From: Escallonia rubra
Taxonomy: Eukaryota; Streptophyta; Magnoliopsida; Escalloniales; Escalloniaceae
Assembly (NCBI GenBank): GCA_033065855.1
Contig: JAVXUO010000045.1
Span: forward strand, 62,001 to 126,000
Direction: 5' to 3'
DNA: 64,000 nt
Shown here: positions 1 to 12,522 of the stretch, one piece after another
How the letters are laid out: every line of letters begins with the position of its first letter
Numbering within the stretch: position 1 is the first letter of the stretch
The notes under the pieces: generated by a model
What the model was told of the DNA's origin: nothing
What the model saw: the letters and a program-made list of their open reading frames with translations, nothing else
The model's database searches: none
Position numbers and translations under genes: made by a program

Positions 1-550
1 ATTGCCAACATAATTTTCTCACAAACTATAGGAGATAGGCTCTAATTCCATCCCTAACCAGTTTTGAAGTGACTCCATTCACCCTTAGGCATTACTTGCT
101 CCTTACACGGTCAACAAACTCTTCCCCTCTTTTTTGTTTGGGTTACCCACATTTCATTCCATCGAAACAGTGATATTATCTTGTCTATGTTCATAATCAG
201 CGTCTGTCTTTGAACGTCCAGACATGACATTCTAGGGGCAAATTTAATCTACAAAATTCATCTCTTATCAGATTACAAAACATGGGGTGCCTTTACAAAG
301 GCATTTTATTCTATGCGTTGCAGCAACTTTATAATGCAATCGGAAACGGAGTTTCATACTGTTGTAAATTCCCGAAACAAAATGTCAACTCAAAATTAGA
401 ATATGCTGACTATAAGAAAGGGGGGGGAAAAAAGACGGTAGGACTATTTCACACGTATTATTTTTTTTTTTATCAAATTTAAGAATTTCATTATCTTTAT
501 ATACTATAATAAATCAAAAAAGAAAAGAATCATAGTACCACGTAAAATAA
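1..550. other. A/T-rich stretch, no gene seen
   Basis: No conserved coding region, RNA gene or splice-compatible exon series is visible. The stretch holds homopolymer runs, including a G run near 420-428 and a T run near 462-471. The short open frames here look like chance. Confidence 0.6.
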
Positions 551-891
551 GGTAGCGTTGAAATCACTTACATTTTTTATTTTCTATTTTCCAAAAAATA
601 AAAATCAAAACCATTTTAGTTTTTACAAGAACAAATGCATGTTTGATTTCCCAGTTTTTATTTTGAGTTTTTTCTTTGGTGGTGGTTACGGCTGGCGGGG
701 TGGCCATGACTGTTGGGGGTGGGGGGGGGGGGGGGGTTGTGGTGATCTCAAAATAAAAATCAAAACTAAAATCCTAAAACCACAAAATGTGAGTTTTCAA
801 AAACAGTTCTTTTTTAAAAACTAATTTTCAAAACTCAAAGGAAAAAAAATTGTGTCAAACGAGTTTTTTTTTTCCAGTTTTTCTGACAGAC
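551..891. mobile_element. MITE, family B, copy 1 (degenerate)
   Basis: This stretch is closely similar to 51306-51689. Both begin with GGTAGCGTTG and carry the same internal phrases, such as a 'tttttattttgagttttttc'-type block followed by GGTGG-rich DNA, and both close with 'gtgtcaaacg'. A poly-G tract of about 15 bases sits near 721-735. The right end is ragged, so the boundary is approximate. It looks like a short non-autonomous DNA transposon; the superfamily is not clear. Confidence 0.6.
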
Positions 892-1404
892 TCTTTAAGT
901 TCTCCATAAACTTTTCTTTCTAGTGGTTTCCGTAACCAAAATCTGATTTTGAAGGTGAGTGAAAAATGGTACATATATATTTATTATAGCATAATAATTC
1001 AGGACGAAAGACAATTTCTTAAACAAAGTGCAACCGTTCCATAGTGACAGCTAATCTGATATTAACTTGGCTGCCACGTCATGCATTGCTTACCCGAGCC
1101 CTTCAACAGTTCTAATGGCGGCAACACAGTGAGTGAACTCAACTTGAATATAATCAAACCCACTTTGATGCCCCACATGGCGAGTACTGGGTGGGGGGTT
1201 ATGGGGTTTCCTATTATTATGTTAAAAGGAGTAGGTAGATAATTATTTTAAATTATATTTTAAAGAGTTTTAAATGGTCGGTCCGGAGGGAGTCTAGACT
1301 ATTAATTTTGAGATCATCCAGTATTATGAATTTAGGACGAATCATAATTTAGTACTGGGATACAATTTATATATTGACTTCAAAACAAATCGTATTTTGG
1401 TACT

Positions 1405-1605
1405 TTGATATATTTTTTTTTGGCAAAAAATGCTGGACTGTAAGAGTCTCCTGCACCTATGTCGGGGCTGAAGCGCCCCCGTGTGTGGAGCACATGTAAA
1501 GCGAGGACGTAAGTTTGTCACCAACAAGTGTGGCGGGCAGGATTTGAACTCAGGTGGAGAACCTGGATTGAAATCCTGGGGACCACTGAACCAACCCTTG
1601 TTGGC
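1405..1605 (-). mobile_element. tRNA-derived SINE with 11-bp target duplication
   Basis: Read on the minus strand, the element starts with a tRNA-like head. It has a polymerase III A box (TTGGTTCAGTGG) and, about 30 bases on, a B box (GAGTTCAAATCC). It ends in a short A tail (the T run at 1413-1421 on plus). The 11-bp direct repeat ATTTTGGTACT flanks it at 1394-1404 and 1606-1616, as expected for LINE-assisted retroposition. SINEs carry no protein. Confidence 0.8.
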
Positions 1606-1760
1606 ATTTTGGTACTCTGATGCATACCGTAAATCTTTTTATGGAATACCATCTGCCAACGTTGTTAGTGCACCTGGAAAAGTCAAAGGTTGTCTTTGTG
1701 ATGCAGCTAAGCCTAAGGGTGAATTAATTATACGGATTGGGCCAAGCCTGAATTCTCTAA

Positions 1761-4700
1761 TGGTCCGATTGGATCACGGAATTAGCCTTGGAATTGAAAT
1801 ATATTTTGGAATTGGACCTTACGAATTACAATTCTGCTGATTAGACGACTTATTTGGAATTGGAATTACAATTCATATCTAATTCCATGAAATTAAAAAC
1901 ATACTTTAAGTCCCAAGTCCAATTCTTAAGGTCCCACCTCAAATTTGTAATTCCAGCCCATTATTTTTGTCACTGTTTCTTTCTCTCCACTCGTAGCCTC
2001 TGCCGGACACTCTTCCGTCCTCTTTTGATGCAGCCTCACCATTGTTGTTCTTCTCTTCCTTCTCTCTTGATTCTACCTTGCCATGGAAGCTGAAATCTAC
2101 TGTGCATATGGTGGTGGCTACGCTCCACTTATTTGACGGCGACGGCGGCAAGATCTGCTACTTTGACGGCAGCAACGCCGGCAATGATCTACTTTTTTTT
2201 TACGGCGGGAACAATGATTTCGATGTCGTGGTCTTTGTTGTGGTATGTGTCTATGTATTTCGAATCTTAATTCGTTATTGATCTTGATTTTGAGTTTTGG
2301 GTCATAGATGGTAGTGTGGCCGGAGCAGGTAGTGTCATCGCATACGGGCTCGATTTAGGCCCTAAACAAATCAGAATAGTAGGATAGGATTTACATAGTG
2401 AGTCCAAGTAGTAGACAAGGTCTAGTTGAGCATCCTCGAGTAGAACTGAATCTACAGAGGCTGGAGACTTGAATTTACTGCTAATTTATTTTGCTAACAT
2501 TTAAATAGAATTGAGTACTTTTTAGAAAAATCAATGTGAGTTTTAAAAGGATTCTGAAAGTTCCTAAATTCTGGATAGAGGAATCAAGGTTCTTCCAGCT
2601 TGTCTAAGTTTATTTATCTTCTAGTTGCGTGATTAGTTGAAACTAAGCTACTGAGTTCACACGAGCAAGGTGTTGGCTATCAGCAACTGTTCACATTGAA
2701 TTTATTCTAATCATGGTTATCTTTGGAATGTATCTTACTGACTTTGGTTGTAGTGGTGTCTTCCAGGGTTCATAGGTGAGGATTTCCTATTGAGTATCAT
2801 AACAGTGCACTATGCTCTGTGACAACAAGACACTCAAATAGAAAGGAAATTGCAATTGAAGGATTCCCTCCAGATTGTGTAAATGTTTGTTTTTCATTTG
2901 ATAAAGTTGACACAACTGATATAGCTGGCTTGGAATGCGGATGAGAGTTAGAATTCAATGCATGTTGTATTCATTTTCCTTACTTTTTGTCTGAAAACAT
3001 GTTTGATTGTTTGTTAACTCTTTTCTACTTAAGTTTTCTTTATTTGGGTTTCTTCTAGTCAAGATTGTAATGGCCCCATCAACGAGAACTTTTGTCAAGC
3101 CATATTCTATTTGCATGGGTCTGTAACTTGTTTTAACATTTTTTTTACCTTATCATCTGTGCATTTGTTTCACCTAGCCAACTAAACAAAGTGAAATGGG
3201 AGATTAAAAGCAGAAAGTAGGAAATGGAAAGAAAATGACAGAAAACTAGAACAACAATGAGAAAAATAAAAAATAAGAACTAATAAAAGTGAAGATAAGA
3301 TAAAACATGAAAATAGAAAAAGACAAGTTAAAAGAAGACTGAAAAGAGTTAAAAAAATAGGTTCTTACTGGGCTCTTACAATGCGGAAATGGTGATTGTT
3401 GTGGTTGAAGGTGGCTGCTGAAAAGAAGTTAGATACTGGTAAAGAAAATGTTGCACAAGGGGAACAATTTGGAAGGACGTCAACGAAAAAGAAACGAAAA
3501 GCTGTTACGTTGCTAAGACTGTAAGATTGGTTTGGTCTTACGTGGTTAGTTAATGAATTTCATGATACTTAAGTGGGTGAGTGTGATATGTAGGTGATTT
3601 GTATTTGTAATGATTTATATACACCTGCTTTGAGGCCATTGTGTCAGCTGGCAAAGTAAGTCTTCTTACGACTGTATTGCTTTTTGTGCCGAGTTTTTAT
3701 AAAAGTATAGTGAAGCAGATTTAAGTTTGACTTTCAGAAAAGCTCGTGTTTTGAGAGCATGATTCTCCATTCTCGACGAATTTCTGCTGCACTAAATGTT
3801 GTTCTTGCGATCTTGACAATTATGGTATTCATTTTCAGAACCTGACATCAGCAGCGGTTGCACGTTGTATATTGAAACCTAATGAAATTGAGCATCTTTC
3901 CATAAAATTATAGAACTGAGTTGAATTTTACACTTGCAAACTTTAGTTTTAAAAAGATTCATCTGGTTATGAGTTAGCAACTTGGTGTTGGTCAAATAAT
4001 GTTTGCAAAAGTAATTTGTAGGAAATCAAATATGAAGCAATAAAATATATTTCTAGTCTTCCTGGTGTTTTGGTTTGTAATCATTGGTTCAACTGATATT
4101 AGGCTGAAATAGCATTCTGTCGTTTGGTTTCTTCTTCCTTTATTGGGTTTCCATTATCTGGGCAGCCATTGTTTCTACATGTCTGTGATGTATATTAGTG
4201 GATTAAATGATGGGACTAACTGATGTAAAATGCTTCGTTTTGCTATTCTACTTGTCTCACTTAGGTAGCTGCAATGCTTATCATAGTAAGCGAAAGTCAT
4301 GGTTTCCGTGATTGGTGGTCACTCCTGAGAAAAAGAATGATAGGCTACCGCGACCATGATCAACCATATGTACCTACATTTTTGTTGGTATTACAATGCA
4401 TTTTTGAGCGTCTTGACAATTGTCTACTCTTGTTTCGCAGGGTTCATGTATTTGTTCGGCCAACAGTTAGTCGCATTGTAAGCAGGTAATCGGCGACATT
4501 GTTTACTGAATCCACTTGAAAGTGAATGTCCTTAGCCAAAGATGAGTTACTTCTGAAAATAATTTTGAAGAGGAAAACTGGACTGTGGTAAAGTGAAGTT
4601 TGATGTTAGCATTTGGGTTTTGTTTAACAAGAAAGGAGAAAGAAGAAAGAAGAAAGATGTTAGCATTTGGGTTTTGTTAAACGCACATTGTGATTAGTTT

Positions 4701-5359
4701 GATGTTAGCATTTGGGTTTTGTTAAACGCACACCTCTACAAGGTTGTATTTCAATCTCGCAATTTGCGGGGAATATTCTCTGTGTGCTTGCCTGTTATTT
4801 CCATCTTTCCTTGTGGACCATTTGCATCTTATTACTGTTCCGGTTATTGCTCTTCTTCTTAATGTTCTAATTGAAATAGTTCTTCTTATTATTGATTTTT
4901 GTGTTTATAAATAGACGAGTACCGATAGCAATGCCTCGCAATTTTTATCTTTGAGAATATTTTCTTGTTGTCAAGTACTAGCATAGCATTAAAGTTCTAA
5001 TATTCAGCTATTAGGATGCAAATTCAAGCTTTCTTATCAATTGGTTGCATTTTTACATTTTGTACCTAAGTCATCGTGTGTGTACTTTTTTTCCTTTTCT
5101 TTTTCTTCTGTTTTATAGGGTGTGCGGGGCAGTGCGGGTGGGGAAGTGTTGTAGGGTATGATTTGATAAGAAAAATATAAAACTTTCGTTTTGCATATTT
5201 ACCTCTTATTTTTTTACTTTAGCAATTTCAATTCTTAATCTAATTTTTTGTGCTAACCAATCAATGGAATTACAAATTCTACTCAATTCCAAGTCCATGG
5301 GAATTGGAATTGAATTACAATTCTCAACTCCAATCCAATTCCGTTTGCCAATCGGACCC
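1761..5359. mobile_element. PIF/Harbinger-like element, non-autonomous
   Basis: The two ends form an imperfect terminal inverted repeat. The left end reads TGGTCCGATTGG; the reverse complement of the right end reads GGGTCCGATTGG, and both are followed by similar ACGGAATT sequence. A TAA trinucleotide flanks both ends (1758-1760 and 5360-5362), the size of target duplication made by PIF/Harbinger. Subterminal GAATTACAATTC motifs recur at both ends (about 1823, 1862 and 5312). A 25-bp phrase is repeated near 4602, 4656 and 4701. I see no transposase, so the 3.6-kb element is probably non-autonomous. The boundaries are my reading of the ends. Confidence 0.65.
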
Positions 5360-5362
5360 TAA

Positions 5363-6419
5363 ACGTTTTGGACTTTAGCCCGGAATGTATTCGGGTCGAA
5401 GATCCGGTACTTTAGACCACCCACGAAGGCTAGATTGTTATGTGAAGTGAAGGTAGCATCAACTTTGCTACATGTAATGGGCCTCTACTTTGTTATCTTC
5501 CTGTTAAAAACCCGGCACTTTAGCCCAGGAAAGCTGCATTATGATGAAAGTTAATGCCTGGAAAATCTAAAAAATTGTGTTGGTTTATTCTTTTCAAAAT
5601 CCAATTCCAAAAATGCCAAATATCAAATTTTTTTTTTGTAAAACGTATTCTTGAGTGTGTTTTTAGTGTTAGTACCAACCATTATTGAGAAAATATTAAA
5701 TTTACTTTTTCGAATTTCATGTTCCTAAAAACGTTGTATATATTATAAAGCATTCTTGGAATTCGTTCAAATCATATATGCCTTTACAATTCCATTGCAT
5801 GATGCACCCAAACAAATGAGGAATATATGTCGGTCGTATAAGGTTTTGAACAATGGAACCAGACATCGCAATGCTTGCTTTTCATCCTCTAAAAACTAAT
5901 CTCTTTAAACTTTTTCAAAGCACAAATAGTAAAAACAACGAAAATGTATTGAGAAACACAACCTTAGCATGAATCCTACTTCTGAATCAATAATGAGAAA
6001 TAACAATGCTCTCATGGTGTCTCGCATGCAGTTTGTGTGTGAGGGGCAACCGTTGTGGGGCTTAGTCCCCCGAGCCTAGTAAGACTATCGGCCTATTTAC
6101 GCACCTTACATGCCTGCAATGGGGTACGTAGTTATCTGCCTCCTTGCACAAGTATCCCTAAGCAAAACCATCCACAATGGTACGCTTTGTCGTAACCCCA
6201 ACACTAACCCATAAGTGCCGAGCTTATTGTACCGGGATCTCACCGGTTCAAAGTTCAAAAAATATTTTCATCAATTAATAGTCAAGATCCTACGAGCTAA
6301 AGTTACTCCTTGAAATAACGCGAAGCTTTCGATTGTATCGCGCAATCCTTTTATGTATTATTATTATGGATTAATTAATAATACGGGTATGAAATCCAAT
6401 CTGGCCATGGAAATGGCCC
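5363..6419. other. Intergenic DNA upstream of the coiled-coil gene
   Basis: No coding region is recognised. The segment near 5990-6260 (with runs such as 'cttagtcccccgagcc') has the feel of an old repeat, but I cannot classify it. The last few hundred bases should include the promoter of the next gene. Confidence 0.5.
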
Positions 6420-6426
6420 TATAAAT
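6420..6426 (+). promoter_or_regulatory. TATA box
   Basis: TATAAAT lies 370 bp before the start codon at 6790. The sequence between is pyrimidine-rich with 'ttttagggtttctg', typical of a plant 5' leader. Transcription would begin about 30 bp after the box. Confidence 0.5.
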
Positions 6427-6789
6427 GGCGGGAGCCTCCATGGTCACAGAGTTTTCTCGCATCCAATCAATCCCCCCCGCTTTCTCCTTCCCAGTGTCGT
6501 CAAACATTTCACCTTTTTCTATCTATAACCCCTTCAAAACCCTCCATTCCCAAATCCCCCCCAAAAATTCACTACTCTCTCTTACAAGACACTCATCAGG
6601 TACTCAAAAGATTCCCTTCCCCCCTTCCCCTCACCCCAATCTCATTGTTCTCACTCATTTCACACTCCCTTTTGACCACACAACACAACTGCCTGCCTTC
6701 AATTTTTAGGGCTTTTTTTCGAAGAATTTTCACTCTTTCTCTTTTAGGGTTTCTGAAAATTTGTTAACGACTGTCGGAATTCGGATTCA

Positions 6790-9700
6790 ATGGAGGCGGC
6801 GGCCGGTGTCGCGGCCGCACGCGGCGGCTTATCTCTGCCGATGACGTCATCGAATCATTCCCTCAAAGAGTGGCGAGTTGTTACTGACCATCCTGTTCGA
6901 AACACCAGCAACGAGGTATAACCAGGGTTTTCAATCGATAAATTAGGGGTTTTTATAATTTTTTCCCTGAGTGTTGAAATTTATGAAATGCAAATGTGTG
7001 ATGTATAGGACTTGGAGCGTACAAAATTAGGGCATTCAGATGAGAGGCTGATATATGAGGTACTCAATGTGTTCTTAGAATTAGGTGTATTAAACTGGGT
7101 TACTGTAGGGAAATGATAGGTCCACTCTGTTGTTTACCTCTTGGACTCCACTTAAGTCGCTAAAGATCTTTGGTGAGACTTTATAAAGTCTTTGAGCAAT
7201 GCTCGTTTGTCTGCCAAGTGCAAGAGGTGAAAAGTGGAGTGGAATATTGATTGTGTGACTCGGTGTAAATGAAAGTGATTTGGGGATTTTGTTAAGGTGC
7301 AGCAGGGAAGAGAACCGGCGGACGTGGACTTTTGTTTGATTACGATGGATGGGAATTCAGGCAATGACATTGTACAGCAGCGGCTTCATAGTGTTGTGAA
7401 GCAGAGGGAAGAGTTGCAATATATGGAGATTGAGCTGCGCGCTCAGCTCATTGCGCGATCAGAGGTCATGGAGATGCAGAATACGTTTGACTCTCAGATT
7501 ACTGAGCAGTTAAATGCCAATGTCAAGCTACAGGTCTTTGTTCTTGTTGTTTGTTATGTACTCGGTGCCTTCATATCTACATATATGTGTATCTCAAGCT
7601 TCGTTTTTCTTGGTTGTAAAGGAGCAACTTCGTGAAAGGGAACAGGCTATACATGAACTGGAAAGAAAGGTGGAAGAGAAAGAAAGAGAGCTTCATGCCA
7701 TTAGATTAGACAGTGAAGCGGTTTGTTTGACTTTTTTAATCGTTTCAAAATCTTTTAATTTGGTTTTCTGCAATTTACTTATGCCTTGGTTTAGCTAATT
7801 TTCTCTTGATTATTTGAGCAGGCATGGGCCAAAGAGGATCTTCTCAGGGAGCAAAATAAGGAACTGGCAACATTTCGGTAGGTGTTCACGACATACTGTA
7901 ACAGGCTCATAACCAACATTGCTTAAGTAAACATTTCTTTATATTTAAGTCTATCTGTATATTCTTGCTTTTATGTAATACATGTTCACTTTTATCATAT
8001 ATGGTGGCATTGGGGTTTCCGGAGATTTTTTGGTTGTTACCTAACTGGGGTGCATTCCTTTGCAGGAGAGAGCGTGAGAATGCTGAAGCTGAAAGAGCCC
8101 AACATCTTAAACAGATCCATGACGTTCAAGAACGTTTTCAAGAGAAGGAGAGGCAGTTCATGGAGCTGCAGGAGCAGGTCTGCTAATGTTCATGTCTGAT
8201 ATGCACTCATATAATCATAATATCTTGGAGAAAAGCATCAAGCTTTCCAAAGCACATATATTGGCTTTTTATGTCTACAAGCCTTTGTCATGCCTGCTAC
8301 AAAAGTAATGTACATTCTGGAGATTACGTAACTACCATGGCGGAACTTTATGTGGTCAATATGAAATAATGGAGATTTCCCTTTGTAGAACTTTCCATGA
8401 AATATTACATATTCTGCCTTGGAGTTCCACTATAATTTTTCGATGAATCGTTGCTTTTAGCATTCTGTTACAAGTGTATTTCATTTAAGAATTAACATAT
8501 TCTCTGTAGTCTTTAGATGCTGCAATGCCTGATGGTGATTTTGTCTTCCAGCATAGGGTTGCTCAGGAAACCGTCCTTTTCAAAGATAGGGAAGCACAAG
8601 CATGGATGACGCGCGCTCAGGAGATGGATGCCTTGCAATCAAGTAATTATCACAACATGCAAGCTGAACTGCGAGAAAGGACAGAACACTTTAACCAGCT
8701 TTACCATTATTGGCAGCAACAGGTTAAAAAGTTTGACAGCACAATCTGTTAGATGAATTATTGATGTTGATTGTGCATTTCTTTGACATTATCTAGGTAA
8801 ATGGTTACTAATTGTTGAACTTATGCTAACGGGTAATAAAAGCTTGACCATATGCTGTTGACTTTGGTCCCTTAATTGCTTACAAGTTTTTTTTAATTTT
8901 TTTGGTTTGCAATAGAGTTTGGAAATATCTACCCGTTACCTATCTAAAAGAAACATTTGTTGATTTCTTCAGTTTGTTGAAATGGAGAGGGCTCATGTTC
9001 ATAGGATACAACAGCTACAGCTTGATTTGGCCGAAGCAAGAGAAAGAAATGGAACGTACTCTGATGAGTCACATACTTCACAAACAAATTCAAGAGATGC
9101 TTCTCATTTTGGACAGAGCAATGGAAGCCAACTGGAGATGAATGGAAATGGCATGCTTGGTGGTAATTCTGGGGGACTTTCAAATGGGAATCCCGAAAGG
9201 GTTTCATCTGGGGATGCGTCAGCACAGGTAGAATTTGCTTTTTTTATTTTATGTCATATCTTTGTAATGGTCGTGGTAATCCTGTGCTAGTTGCACATGC
9301 GACGAGTTCTAGAGCAGCACTTTTTGTTAGCACAACTATGGAGAAAGTGCTGGCTATTGAAAGTCATATAGCATTGGAACAACTTTTTCTGAAGCACCTC
9401 CTTCTGCTGAACATGATTAGAACTTAAGAGCAATAGCGTTATAGAACTTATCTAATCTGAGTAGAAGCACTTGTTTATACTTGCAAGGCATTTCTAACTT
9501 AAAAGAGCTTTAAGCCCTTGATTAACAGTTTTCATTGATGGAGATCGGTTCTCCACTGATATATTATCGGCTTCTGTAGTCCTTTTGTTTCTTTTTTCCT
9601 CTTAAAATGTGCATATTATTTCTAGCAAATGATAGAATTCGGTGTGAATGGATTGAAGAGGAAAGAGCAATCGGCAAGTGAAGCCTATTTAGCTTATATG

Positions 9701-12522
9701 TATAGTTTTTCTTACATGCTTTTGGTAGGGCTAGTTCATGCTTCTCATGTACAGAGGTTTGTTCCTTCTGGCAGTTTTTACCACATTTTTTTTACTATCA
9801 AAAAAGAAAAGAGAAAAAAAGAGCATTGTGGCAGTGAGGTAAACTTGTTGGACATGTGAGCATTCAAAAGTACGGTACCAAGAATTGTCGATAGCAGTGC
9901 ATTTCCTAATATGCTCTGCAGAAAATTCCAAGGCGTGCAATTTATTGCTTAAGGCACATGTTTAGGCGATGGTCTATGGCGGACTGTATTATATTGTTCC
10001 TTCAGAATATTAATATGCAACCACAGGAGGTTGATTAGGTGCATTTGACATGATGTTCAGCTTGCATGTCCTTAAAGTTTAGACTGCAAAAAGTAGTTAT
10101 GTTTTATGTAAAACATCAAGCATGGCCACATTGCGTTCTCGGGTAGATATCATTGGCCTGAGGCACCCTGTTCGCACTGCCATATTATAAAAAATTCAGG
10201 TTTCTAATTGCAAAGAATGGACATCAAAACCTTAAAGAATTACAAGTTTTACTCGGTAGCAAGTTGGAAGACACTGCCATCTTCAAGCTGCAAATTGGGA
10301 ATAGCTTGAACACGGGGGTTTGTCGGAGTATCCTTACACGTTACAACTTTCTAAAGGGTTTGTAGTCCTAAATCATCACGTGGGAAAAACAATCGATAAG
10401 GCATACAAATGGTGCTTAGGATTATGCATTACATATATGTATGTGTGTATAAATTGACAGTTGACCATAGATTTTAAGCTGATTTTTAACACTATGGTGA
10501 TACATCAGTTTGAAATTTACGCTATTATATTGTCAGGCCGACCATGCTCCTGGTTTGACAATTGCTCCTCAGTCCCTACTTGGAATGCCCACCTACATTC
10601 CTGGACAAATGAATATGCATCCATTTGTTATAAACCAACAGGGGGTACCTCAATCTGTGCCTTCACATGTTCCTCAGTCCCATTTTCACTCGTTACCAGT
10701 GAATTCATCTCTTCAACACTGGCAGAACCAACAGGTTAGCAGATAAGTTTGTTGCTGTTCCTTGTAGTTAAGTTTTGCAACAGTTCTAGGACTTCTCATC
10801 CCTTCTTGTTCTGTAGGCTGTATCTGAGGGTTCAGAGATGCCAATTCAGAATCCCTCCCAAACTGAACAGAGCTTGTTGAGATCAGACACTAATTATGAC
10901 TATGAAGCGTCTATGAATGGACAAGCTTATTTGGATGTTCATATCAGCCAAGGGCTGGAGCCTCATACGCTGATTCCATCTTCAAATGAGGAAGGACAGG
11001 TTGTGCATTGAAAGATGAAACTGCTCAGTTACGTCATGTGTTTTATATGCTTCTGTCTTGATCGAAACGAAAAATCTCTTCAGGTTCTTGAGTCGGTTGA
11101 TAAAAGCTATACGGTCGTCCCCCAATCTCAGCAGAGCTTGCAACAGATGTCTTCCCAATTTCATGATGCGTTAAGATTGGACCCTCCTGAACGGAATAGT
11201 GAGACTGAGGTATGCCCTGATTTGTTTGCATTTTTCCTGTTCGGGCGATTCCTGATTTTTTCCGGTTATTCGGGCCACTAAGCATCTATGTAGGTTATTG
11301 GTAATTTTGAATCTTTACTGGCACAGGAGAAGAATGTTAACACTTCAGCTAGTCATGGAATAGAAGTCCAATGTTTAATGGTGGAACCATCCAGTTCCGC
11401 TGCCAATACATCTGAAAGTCCAATTCATCCTGCAAATTTTAGTGAGATGACAATGAGCAATGCCACTAGTGCAGTTCCTCCTGAATCATATTTGTCTGCT
11501 GGGCTAAAAAATGCACTTTTAGTTGGCAAGACTGCAGAGGTTACTCTTCTTGATGAGAGATCATTACTGGCCTGCATAGTTCGCACGATCCCACCTGGTT
11601 CTGGGGGTAGAATCAGGATCAGTTCGACGGTTAGTGGGACTATTTTGACTAGAGTAAATGTTATGTCTCTAAATTCATTTCACTGACAACATCTGTGTCA
11701 TATTCAGCTTCCAAACAGGCTTGGCAAAATGCTAGCACCTTTACACTGGCATGATTACAAGAAAAAGTATGGAAAGCTTGATGACTTTTTGGCCAGTCAT
11801 CCTGAAGTAAGTTTCTATTCTACTTGTTCTCTGTACTGTTTTAGTACAACTCAGCTTCACTAAACCTTTGTCTCAAACTAGGTGGGCCTGCTAAATTAGT
11901 CGTTCTTCCCTCTCCCCTATGGCCCTACCCAACGCGCATGGGTCAGGACAACTGCTTAACCGATAATTTCCTTCTGCTATTTCAGTTATTTGCAATTGAA
12001 GGTGATTATATTCAGCTTCGAGAAGGTGCCCAAGAAATCATAGCGGCTACAGCTGCTGTTGCTAAAGTTGCTGCTGCAGCTGCTGCAACAGCTTCTCACT
12101 CATCACTATTGCCTTCTGTTGCTGTCACTCCTATGGCTCAGTCAAGCCGAGTGAAGAAGGCCTTACTAATGGAGTCAAAATCTGCAAAGGCGGACAAGAA
12201 TAATTTCAAGGAGTATGCAGCCTCCAAACCTGGGAACACTACTGATAATCCTTCAAAGCTTTCAGCAGTACAGAATCAGCACTCTAATGGTGTTTTATTT
12301 AATGTTGGTGGAGGCATCCCAACTGTAAAAATTTTGAGCAAACCTAAAGATCATGTTCTAAATGGTTCTGAAACTAGGTCTGCCCAGTCGTCTAAACCCT
12401 TGAATGCGGCAAATGGCGCAAATCTCGAGAGATCGGATAGTTCTTTCAGCAAGGGATCAGCTCAGGGGAGGCCCGGTACTAATTTTTCTGTTAAACAGCA
12501 GGGGAGGTACTTGCGAAATTAA
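6790..12522 (+). CDS. Coiled-coil protein with conserved C-terminal domain of unknown function
   Basis: Fourteen exons join in frame to encode 862 residues: 6790-6915, 7009-7059, 7303-7533, 7622-7720, 7822-7877, 8066-8177, 8510-8722, 8973-9227, 10537-10734, 10817-10999, 11084-11209, 11327-11629, 11708-11806, 11986-12522. All introns are GT-AG. Residues from about 60 to 310 are rich in E, K, R and Q and predict long coiled coil. The middle is Q/S/N/P-rich and disordered-looking. Exons 12-14 encode a conserved block (LLDERSLLACIVRTIP, then LGKMLAPLHWHDYKKKYGKL, then FAIEGDYIQLREGAQEIIA) that looks like a small winged-helix-type fold. It is followed by an A-rich helix and a low-complexity tail. 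The block is familiar from uncharacterised plant proteins; I cannot give a tested function. The start is the first ATG after the leader that continues into the conserved reading frame. Exon 14 has an alternative donor (see findings). Confidence 0.85.

Noticed and set aside
6425-6709. Frame starting MAGASMVTEF before the coiled-coil gene
   Set aside because: Its ATG overlaps the TATA box and the frame ends before the conserved start at 6790; it is leader sequence.
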